64,000 nt of DNA from Chrysomallon squamiferum. Lineage: Eukaryota > Mollusca > Gastropoda > Neomphalida > Peltospiridae. The stretch covers positions 10,073,002-10,137,001 of the forward strand of contig CM022666.1 of NCBI GenBank assembly GCA_012295275.1, in the 5' to 3' direction. The position numbers and the translations under genes were made by a program. Below the pieces are notes generated by a model. The model searched no databases. It saw nothing but the letters and a program-made list of their open reading frames with translations, and was not told the origin of the DNA. Of this stretch, positions 54,241-64,000 are shown one piece after another. Position 1 is the first letter of the stretch. Every line of letters starts with the position of its first letter.

Positions 54241-56659
54241 TGACTTGCATTCTCTCTTACTTAGTTACTTGCTTCCTTGGCTTACTTAGGTCATTATTTA
54301 CGTAATTACTTAATTTATTTATTACTTAGATAATTGTTAATGTACTTACTTGCATTCTCACTTACTTTGAAACTTGCATCATTACTTACTTAGGTCATTA
54401 TTTACTTACTTACTTAATTTATTTGTTATTTAGATAATTGGTAATGTACTTACTTAGGTTACAATTTACTTACTTATTCTCTTCCTTGCTAACTTAGGTC
54501 ATTAGTTAAGTACTTAGATACATTCTTACTCACATAATTGTAAAGGTACTGACTTGCATTCTGACTTACTTAGTTACTTGCTTCCTTGCTTACTTAGGTC
54601 ATTATTTACGTAATTACTTAATTTATTTATTACTTAGATAATTGTTAATGTACTTACTTGCATTCTCACTTACTTTGAAACTTGCATCCTTGCTTAGTTA
54701 GGTCATTATTTACTTACTTACTTAATTTATTTGTTATTTAGATAATTGGTAATGTTTAGATACTTTACTTATTACTATTTACTTACTTATTTATTATTTA
54801 TTCTTTGCTAACTTAGGTTAATTTGTTTGCCTTGCTAACTTAGGTCATTAGTTAAGTACTTACTTACATTATTACTCACATAATTGTTAATGTACTGACT
54901 TCTATTCTCACTTACTTAGTTACTTGTTTCCTTGCTTACTTAGGTCATTATTTAGGTAAGTACTAAATTTATTTCTTACTTAGATAATTGTTAACGTACT
55001 TACTTGCATTCTCGCTGACTTACTAACTTGCATCCTTGCTTACTTAGGTGATTATTTACGTAATTAATTACGTTCTTACTTACATAATTGTTAATGTACA
55101 AATTTGCATTTTACCTTAGTTCCTCGCTTCCTTACCAACTTAGATCATTATTTACGTACTTACTTACTTTCTTTCTTAGTTAGATAATTGTTAATGTACT
55201 TACTTAGGTTACTATTTACTAACTTACTCGCTTACTTGCTAACCTAGGACATTAGTTAAATACTTACTTACATTCTTACTCACATAATTGTAAATGTACT
55301 GACTTGCATTCTCTCTTACTTAGGTACTTGCTTCCTTGGTTACTTAGGTCATTATTTACGTAATTACTTAATTTATTTATTACTTAGATAATTGTTAATG
55401 TACTTACTTGCATTCTCACTTACTTAGAAACTTGCATCATTGCTTACTTAGGTCATTATTTACTTACTTACTTAATTTATTTGTTATTTAGATAATTGGT
55501 AATGTACTTACTTAGGTTACAATTTACTTACTTATTCTCTTCCTTGCTAACTTAGGTCATTAGTTAAGTACTTAGATACATTCTTACTCACATAATTGTA
55601 AAGGTACTGACTTGCATTCTGACTTACTTAGTTACTTGCTTCCTTGCTTACTTAGGTCATTATTTACGTAATTACTTAATTTATTTTTTACTTAGATAAT
55701 TGTTAATGTACTTACTTGCATTCTCACTTACTTTGAAACTTGCATCCTTGCTTAGTTAGGTCATTATTTACTTACTTACTTAATTTATTTGTTATTTAGA
55801 TAATTGGTAATGTACTTACTTAGGTTACTATTTACTTACTTATTCTCTTCCTTGCTAACTTAGGTCATTAGTTAAGTACTTACTTACATTATTACTCACA
55901 TAATTGTTAATGTACTGACTTCTATTCTCACTTACTTAGTTACTTGTTTCCTTGCTTACTTAGGTCATTATTTAGGTAAGTACTAAATTTATTTCTTACT
56001 TAGATAATTGTTAACGTACTTACTTGCATTCTCGCTGACTTACTAACTTGCATCCTTGCTTACTTAGGTGATTATTTACGTACTTAATTACGTTCTTACT
56101 TACATAATTGTTAATGTACAAATTTGCATTTTACCTTAGTTCCTCGCTTCCTTACCAACTTAGATCATTATTTACGTACTTACTTACTTTCTTTCTTAGT
56201 TAGATAATTGTTAATGTACTTACTTAGGTTACTATTTACTAACTTACTCGCTTGCTAACCCTAGGACATTAGTTAAATACTTACTTACATTCTTACTCAC
56301 ATAATTGTAAATGTACTGACTTGCATTCTCTCTTACTTAGGTACTTGCTTCCTTGGTTACTTAGGTCATTATTTACGTAATTACTTAATTTATTTATTAC
56401 TTAGATAATTGTTAATGTACTTACTTGCATTCTCACTTACTTAGAAACTTGCATCATTGCTTACTTAGGTCATTATTTACTTACTTACTTAATTTATTTG
56501 TTATTTAGATAATTGGTAATGTACTTACTTAGGTTACAATTTACTTACTTATTCTCTTCCTTGCTAACTTAGGTCATTAGTTAAGTACTTAGATACATTC
56601 TTACTCACATAATTGTAAATGTACTGACTTGCATTCTGACTTACTTAGTTACTTGCTTC

Positions 56660-56880
56660 CTTGCTTTACTTAGGTCTTGCTTATTTACTTAATTACTTAT
56701 TTTACGTAATTACTTTTTTTTGTACTTAGATAATTGTTAATGTACTTACTTGCATTCTCACTTACTTACTTAACTTGCATCCTTTGAAACTTGCATCCTT
56801 ATTTTACTTAGGTTATTATTTAATTGTTAATGTACTTACTTTATTTATTTGTTATTTATTTTGAATTGGGTCATTATTTA
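56660..56880 (-). repeat. Scrambled F'-E' segment in block 3
   Basis: Short out-of-order copies (TTAGGTCTTGCTTATTTAC, a doubled ACTTGCATCC near 56,777 and 56,791) and a displaced TAATTGTTAATGTACTTAC near 56,820 break one 10-monomer unit, which is lengthened to 1,167 bp. Similar smaller patches lie at 57,580-57,620 and 57,880-58,030. Confidence 0.55.
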
Positions 56881-58626
56881 CTTTACTTAATTTATTTGTT
56901 ATTTAGATAATTGGTAATGTACTTACTTAGGTTACTATTTACTTACTTATTCTCTTCCTTGCTAACTTAGGTCATTAGTTAAGTACTTACTTACATTATT
57001 ACTCACATAATTGTTAATGTACTTGACTTGCATTCTCTCTTACTTACTTAGTTACTTTCTTTCCTTCTTTTTATTACTTAGGTCATTATTTAGGTAAGTA
57101 CTAAATTTATTTCTTACTTAGATAATTGTTAACGTACTTACTTACATTCTCGCTGACTTACTAACTTGCATCCTTGCTTTGCTTCCTTGCTTACTTAGGT
57201 GATTATTTACGTTATTACGTAATAATTACGTTCTTACTTTGTTAATAATTGTTAATGTACAAATTTGCATTTTACCTTAGTTCCTCGCTTCCTTACCAAC
57301 TTAGATCATTATTTACGTTCTTACTTACTTTTTTTCTTAGTTAGATAATTGTTAATGTACTTACTTAGGTTACTTTATTTACTTTACTATTTACTTACTT
57401 ACTTATTTACTTACTTACTTGCTAACCTAGGACATTAGTTAAATACTTACTTACATTCTTACTCACATAATTGTAAATGTACTGACTTGCATTCTCTCTT
57501 ACTTAGGTACTTGCTTCCTTGGTTACTTAGGTCATTATTTACGTAATTACTTAATTTATTTATTACTTAGATAATTGTTAATGATATAATTTTTCTCACT
57601 TACTTAATTTTAATGAAACTTGCATCATTGCTTACTTAGGTCATTATTTACTTACTTACTTAATTTATTTGTTATTTAGATAATTGGTAATGTACTTACT
57701 TAGGTTACAATTTACTTACTTATTCTCTTCCTTGCTAACTTAGGTCATTAGTTAAGTACTTAGATACATTCTTACTCACATAATTGTAAAGGTACTGACT
57801 TGCATTCTGACTTACTTAGTTACTTGCTTCCTTGCTTACTTAGGTCATTATTTACGTAATTACTTAATTTATTTAATTTTATTTTTATTATTTTAGATAA
57901 TTGTTAATTTATTACTTACTTAATTAGCATTATTGTACTTACTTTTACTTACTTTGAAACTTGCATCCTTTGTTTAGTTAGGTCCTTGCTTATTTACATT
58001 ATTTACTTAATTTAATTTATTTTGTTTTAGATAATTGGTAATGTACTTACTTAGGTTACTATTTACTTACTTATTCTCTTCCTTGCTAACTTAGGTCATT
58101 AGTTAAGTACTTACTTACATTATTACTCACATAATTGTTAATGTACTGACTTCTATTCTCACTTACTTAGTTACTTGTTTCCTTGCTTACTTAGGTCATT
58201 ATTTAGGTAAGTACTAAATTTATTTCTTACTTAGATAATTGTTAACGTACTTACTTGCATTCTCGCTGACTTACTAACTTGCATCCTTGCTTACTTAGGT
58301 GATTATTTACGTACTTAATTACGTTCTTACTTACATAATTGTTAATGTACAAATTTGCATTTTACCTTAGTTCCTCGCTTCCTTACCAACTTAGATCATT
58401 ATTTACGTACTTACTTACTTTCTTTCTTAGTTAGATAATTGTTAATGTACTTACTTAGGTTACTATTTACTAACTTACTCGCTTACTTGCTAACCTAGGA
58501 CATTAGTTAAATACTTACTTACATTCTTACTCACATAATTGTAAATGTACTGACTTGCATTCTCTCTTACTTAGGTACTTGCTTCCTTGCTTACTTAGGT
58601 CATTATTTACGTAATTACTTAATTTA

Positions 58627-58681
58627 TTTATTACTTAGATAATTGTTAATGTAATTTATTACTTAGATAATTGTTAATGTA
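58627..58681 (-). repeat. Doubled core box, 28-bp tandem duplication
   Basis: The 27-bp string starting TTTATTACTTAGATAATTG occurs at 58627-58653 and again at 58655-58681, so two complete core boxes sit 28 bp apart instead of about 100. 28 is a multiple of four, in keeping with the lattice. The flanking F and E monomers are otherwise normal. Confidence 0.8.
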
Positions 58682-59813
58682 CTTACTTGCATTCTCACTT
58701 ACTTAGAAACTTGCATCATTGCTTACTTAGGTCATTATTTACTTACTTACTTAATTTATTTGTTATTTAGATAATTGGTAATGTACTTACTTAGGTTACA
58801 ATTTACTTACTTATTCTCTTCCTTGCTAACTTAGGTCATTAGTTAAGTACTTAGATACATTCTTACTCACATAATTGTAAAGGTACTGACTTGCATTCTG
58901 ACTTACTTAGTTACTTGCTTCCTTGCTTACTTAGGTCATTATTTACGTAATTACTTAATTTATTTATTACTTAGATAATTGTTAATGTACTTACTTGCAT
59001 TCTCACTTACTTTGAAACTTGCATCCTTGCTTAGTTAGGTCATTATTTACTTACTTACTTAATTTATTTGTTATTTAGATAATTGGTAATGATACTTATT
59101 TTATTTAGGTTAATTATTTACTACTTACTTAGGTTATTCTCTTTACTTACTTAACTTAGGTCATTAGGTCATTAGTTAAGTACTTACTTACATTATTACT
59201 CACATAATTGTTAATGTACTGACTTCTATTCTCACTTACTTAGTTACTTGTTTCCTTGCTTACTTAGGTCATTATTTAGGTAAGTACTAAATTTATTTCT
59301 TACTTAGATAATTGTTAACGTACTTACTTGCATTCTCGCTGACTTACTAACTTGCATCCTTGCTTACTTAGGTGATTATTTACGTACTTAATTACGTTCT
59401 TACTTAGATAATTGTTAATGTACAAATTTGCATTTTACCTTAGTTCCTCAATTTTTTACCTTAGATCATTATTTTACGTTACTTACTTACTTTCTTTCTT
59501 AGTTTCTTAATTGTTAATTGTAATTACTTAGGTTACTTAGGTTACTATTTAACTTAACTTTACTTACTAACCTAGGACATTAGTTAAATACTTACTTACA
59601 TTCTTACTCACATAATTGTAAATGTAAATGTACTTGCATTCTCTCTTGCATTCTTGCTTAGGTTAGGTACTTGCTTCCTTGGTTACTTAGGTCATTATTT
59701 ACGTAATTACTTAATTTATTTATTACTTAGATAATTGTTAATGTACTTACTTGCATTCTCACTTACTTTGAAACTTGCATCCTTGCTTAGTTAGGTCATT
59801 ATTTACTTACTTA

Positions 59814-59850
59814 CTTTATTTATTTATTTATTTATTTTTTTTTTATTTGT
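59814..59850. repeat. (TTTA)n microsatellite with T10 run
   Basis: Inside the E' body the usual TTACTTAATTTATTTG is replaced by about six TTTA repeats followed by ten T. It looks like local slippage of the tetranucleotide with C lost. An 11-T run at 24,758-24,768 is a comparable local expansion. Confidence 0.85.
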
Positions 59851-61269
59851 TATTTAGATAATTGGTAATGTACTTACTTAGGTTACAATTTACTTACTTA
59901 TTCTCTTCCTTGCTAACTTAGGTCATTAGTTAAGTACTTAGATACATTCTTACTCACATAATTGTAAAGGTACTGACTTGCATTCTGACTTACTTAGTTA
60001 CTTGCTTCCTTGCTTACTTAGGTCATTATTTACGTAATTACTTAATTTATTTATTACTTAGATAATTGTTAATGTACTTTACTTAATTGCATTCTCATTC
60101 TCACTTTTTGAAACTTGCATCCTTGCTTTGCAGTTAGGTCATTATTTACTTACTTTACTTAATTTATTTATTTGTTATTTAGATAATTGGTAATGTACTT
60201 ACTTAGGTTACTATTTACTTACTTATTCTCTTCCTTGCTAACTTAGGTCATTAGTTAAGTACTTACTTACATTATTACTCACATAATTGTTAATGTACTG
60301 ACTTCTATTCTCACTTACTTAGTTACTTGTTTCCTTGCTTACTTAGGTCATTATTTAGGTAAGTACTAAATTTATTTCTTTACTTAGATAATTGTTAACG
60401 TTAATTTACTTGCATTCTCTCTCTGACTTACTAACTTGCATCCTTGCTTACTTAGGTGATTATTTACGTAATTAATTACGTTCTTACTTACATAATTGTT
60501 AATACTACAAATTTGCATTTTAATTTTTTTCCTTTTACTTTAGTTCTTTGCCAACTTAGATCATTATTTACATTTACTTTACTTTTTTACTTTCTTTCTT
60601 AGTTAGATAATTGTTAATGTACTTACTTAGGTTACTATTTACTTAACTTACTCGCTTACTTGCTAACCTAGGACATTACATTAGTTAAAATACTTACTTT
60701 ACATTCTTACTCACATAATTGTAAATGTACTGACTTGCATTCTCTCTTACTTAGGTACTTGCTTCCTTGGTTACTTAGGTCATTATTTACGTAATTACTT
60801 AATTTATTTATTACTTAGATAATTGTTAATTAATTATATTTGCATTCTCTTACTTTTGCATTTGAAACTTGCATCATTGCTTACTTAGGTCATTATTTAC
60901 TTATTACTTTAATTTATTTTATATTTAGATAATTGGTTATGTACTTACTTAGGTTAGGTTTAATTACTTACTTATTACTTTCTTATTCTATTCTCTTAAC
61001 TTAGGTCATTAGTTAAGTACTTAGATACATTCTTACTCACATAATTGTAAATGTAAAGGTGACTTGCATTCTGACTTACTTAGTTACTTACTTGCTTCCT
61101 TGCTTACTTAGGTCATTATTTACGTAATTACTTAATTTATTTTTACTTAGATAATTGATAATGTACTTAGTATTTGTTGCATTCTCACTTACTTTGAAAC
61201 TTGCATCCTTGCTTAGTTAGGTCATTATTTACTTACTTACTTTAATTTATTTGTTATTTAGATAATTGG

Positions 61270-62035
61270 TAATGTTTACTTACTTAGGTTTACTTAAGTT
61301 TACTTACTTACATTAATTTAATTAATTAATTCCTTTAACTTACTTAGGTACTTGTTTCATTAGTTAGGTTATTATTTACAATTACTTACTTTATTTCTTA
61401 CTTAGATAATTGTTAATGTACTTACTTGCATTCTCACTTACTTACTTTGCTTTCCTTGCTTACTTAGGTCATTATTTACTTAATTACTTACTTAATTTTT
61501 TTACTTTAGATAATTGTTAATTACTTAATTTATTTCTTTTTTATTAATTACTTCCTTAATTGTTTACATTAGTTATTATTATTTACTTATTATTTTTTTT
61601 ATTTTATTACTTAGATAATTGTTAATTATAATTACTTAGGTAATTACTTACTTATTTTGTACTTACTTTTACTTTTTTTACTTTACTTTACTTACTTAAC
61701 TTATTTTTGGTCATTAGTTAAATACTTAATTACTTTCTTACTTATTTGTTAATTGTAAATTACTGTTGCTTTTTACTTTACTTACTTACTTTTACTACTT
61801 AATTTACATTATTATTTACTTAATTACTTATTTATTTATTTACTTATAATTTAATTTATTTAATTACTTAATTTATTTTACTTGTTTAATTAGATTATTA
61901 CTTACTTACTTACTTTATTTACTTTGCTTCCTTATTATTATTTTATTTACTTATTTATTCTTTTTTTTATTTATTTACTTAATTTTAATTATTTTAATTA
62001 TTTTACTTATTTACTTTTAAACTTTCCTTTACTTA
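61270..62035 (-). repeat. Strongly decayed stretch grading into TTTA/TTAC simple repeat
   Basis: Core boxes are visible near 61,400, 61,505 and 61,615, but from about 61,630 to 62,030 none is intact and the sequence is almost only T and A with TTAC/TTTA words (for example ATTTACTTAATTACTTATTT). Regular monomers return at about 62,040 with GGTCATTATTTACTTAC. Together with 60,830-61,000, this hides the register motifs expected between 60662 and 63222. Confidence 0.7.
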
Positions 62036-62899
62036 ACTTAGGTCATTATTTACTTACTTACTTAATTTATTTGTTATTTAGATAATTGTTAATGTACTTA
62101 CTTAGGTTACTATTTACTTACTTACTTTTCTTTGCTAACTTAGGTCATTAGTTAAATACTTACTTACATTCTTACCATAATTGTAAATGTACTGACTTGC
62201 ATTCTCTCTTACTTAGGTACTTGCTTCCTTGGTTACTTAGGTCATTATTTACGTAATTACTTAATTTATTTATTATTAGATAATTGTTAATGTACTTACT
62301 TGCATTCTTCTTACTTACTTTTTTTGCATCATTGCTTACTTAGGTCATTATTTACTTACTTACTTACTTTTTATTTTTATTTAGATAATTGGTAATGTAC
62401 TTACTTAGGTTACTATTTTACTTACTTACTATTCTTATTCTTTCTTGCCTAGGTCATTAGTTAAATTAAATTACTTACATTACATTCTTTTCTTACATAA
62501 TTGTAAATGTAAAGGACTTGCATTCTGACTTACTTAGTTACTTTACTTCCTTGCTTACTTAGGTCATTATTTACGTAATTACTTAATTTATTTATTACTT
62601 AGATAATTGATTATTGTGTAATGTACTTTTGCATTCTCACTTACTTTGAAACTTGCATCCTTGCTTAGTTAGGTCATTATTTACTTACTTACTTAATTTA
62701 TTTGTTATTTAGATAATTGGTAATGTACTTACTTAGGTTACTTTATTTTTACTTATTCTTCTTCTTGCTAACTTAGGTCATTAGTTAAGTAATTACTTAC
62801 TTTATTACTCACATAATTGTTAATGTACTTACTTCTATTCTCACTTACTTAGTTACTTGTTTCCTTTACTTAGGTCATTTATTTACTTAAGGTACTTAA

Positions 62900-64000
62900 T
62901 TTATTTCTTTACTTAGATAATTGTTAATTACTTACTTTTATTCTCACTTTGACTTACTAAACTTGCATCCTTGCTTACTTAGGTGATTATTTTACGTTAC
63001 TTAATTACGTTCTTATTTACATAATTGTTAATTACTTATTTGTTATTTTTTTACCTTTTTAAATTGCTTTTTACCTTTACTTTAGATCATTTACTTACTT
63101 ACTTACTTTACTTTATTTTTTTTTAGTTTAGATAATTTTAGATAATTAGTTAGTTATTAATTTTAATGTACTTACTTTTACTTTTTTACTACTTACTTTT
63201 TACTTACTTACTCGCTTACTTGCTAACCTAGGACATTAGTTAAATACTTACTTACATTCTTACTCACATAATTGTAAATGTACTGACTTGCATTCTCTCT
63301 TACTTAGGTACTTGCTTCCTTGGTTACTTAGGTCATTATTTACGTAATTACTTAATTTATTTATTACTTAGATAATTGTTAATTACTTACTTGCATTCTC
63401 ACTTACTTTGAAACTTGCATCATTGCTTATAGGTCATTATTTACTTACTTACTTAATTTATTTTTATTTAGATAATTGGTAATTAATTTACTTAGGTTTA
63501 CTTTTACTTATTTATTCTTTCCTTTATTTATTAGGTCATTAGTTAATTACTTACTTACATTTTACTTACTTAGATAATTGTTAATTGTACTTACTTGCAT
63601 TCTTTACTTACTTAGTTACTTAGTTAGTTACTTTTACTGTTACTTAGGTCATTATTTAGGTAAGGTACTTTACTTTTTACTTACTTTGTTAATTTACTTG
63701 CATTACTTTACATTATCATTTTACTTACTACTAACTTGCATTTGCTTTTAATTTATTTATTTAGATTTTGTTAATTAATTACTTACTTTACATTCTTACT
63801 TACTTTCCTTCCTTGCATTTTGCTTTTAGGTTATTATTTACTTACTTTTAATTTATTTTATTTATTTAGATTTTTTTAATTATTTATTTTTAGGTTACTA
63901 TTTACTTACTTATTCTTTCCTTGTTAACTTAGGTCATTAGTTAAATTACTTACTTACATTATTACTTACATAATTGTTAATGTACTTACTTGCATTCTTG
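62900..64000 (-). repeat. Partly decayed right end of the window
   Basis: Alternating clean and damaged monomers. C, B and A at 62,930-63,200 are blurred with T insertions, G to E at 63,222-63,480 are nearly regular, and 63,480-63,900 is again irregular (TTAGATTTTGTTAATTAATT). The last 100 bp regain the E-D boundary pattern (CATTAGTTAAATTACTTAC, ACATAATTGTTAATGTAC). The array continues beyond the window. Confidence 0.6.

Larger units (their letters stand above)
35415..64000 (-). repeat. Satellite array, block 3: mainly 1,020-bp ten-monomer units
   Basis: This has the same orientation and variant family as block 2. The register motif GCTAACCTAGGACATTA lies at about 36096, 36816, 37934, 38965, 39983, 40719 (damaged), 41465, 42204 (damaged), 42954, 44020, 45411, 46134, 48169, 49283, 50333, 51353, 52375, 55238, 56254, 57421, 58489, 59566, 60662 and 63222. 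Intervals near 1,016-1,170 are 10-monomer units. Those of 720-750 are 7-monomer units and cluster at 39.98-42.95 kb, plus 36096 and 45411. The longer ones (1391, 2035, 2863, 2560) span decayed or missing register motifs. Nothing but satellite is seen, and the array runs off the right end of the window. Confidence 0.93.

Noticed and set aside
16030-64000. TTAGG words as possible telomeric repeat
   Set aside because: TTAGG occurs once or twice per monomer within CTTAGGTCATT or CTTAGGTTACT, never in tandem. It derives from the CTTA word.
16030-64000. Pyrimidine strand as a coding (CTTA)n protein repeat (Leu-Thr-Tyr-Leu)
   Set aside because: A perfect (CTTA)n would be open in all frames, but TTAG, GATAA and TTAATG motifs in each monomer supply stops in every frame, so no long frame exists.
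1-64000. TATA-like and ARS-like AT-rich motifs
   Set aside because: At this base composition such short motifs are expected by chance and recur with the satellite period; there is no supporting context.

Overview
The whole 64-kb window is satellite DNA from a eukaryotic genome. I found no protein-coding gene, RNA gene, transposon, CRISPR array or other unique sequence. The only reading frames longer than about 70 codons run through runs of N. Two gaps of exactly 200 N (15830-16029 and 35215-35414) split the window into three contig pieces. Fixed 200-N gaps are a convention of Hi-C scaffolders, so order, spacing and orientation across them are not proven. The species cannot be named from this sequence.

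The satellite has nested periods. The smallest is a degenerate tetranucleotide, TAAG/GTAA on one strand and CTTA/TTAC on the other. About 25 of these make monomers of exactly 100 or 104 bp, each opening with a conserved box (ATTAACAATTATCTAAG or close). In the left block seven monomers (A-G) make a 712-bp higher-order unit (100+100+104+100+104+104+100). The monomers fall into three types: A, B and E are type 1, C and F type 2, D and G type 3. The unit is therefore one lone type-1 monomer plus two 1-2-3 trimers (BCD and EFG). A longer 1,020-bp, 10-monomer unit carries an additional EFG trimer (308 bp) and fits the same 1+3n rule.

Layout. Positions 1-15829 hold 21 complete 7-monomer units and one partial unit, with the purine-rich strand on top. 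Positions 16030-35214 hold the same family in reverse complement, as a diverged variant. It is mostly 7-monomer at first, then mixed with 10-monomer units, and badly decayed or badly assembled from about 27.8 to 34.6 kb. Positions 35415-64000 are also reverse complement and mostly 10-monomer units, with an island of left-block sequence near 40.8-42.1 kb and several decayed patches, the strongest at 61.3-62.0 kb.

What is worth attention is the architecture: the 4-bp lattice, the trimer-based register, an apparent register-preserving unequal crossover, persistence of the core box inside decayed sequence, and the orientation flip at the first gap. Any role for the array (centromeric, heterochromatic, transcribed) is inference; nothing here proves one.
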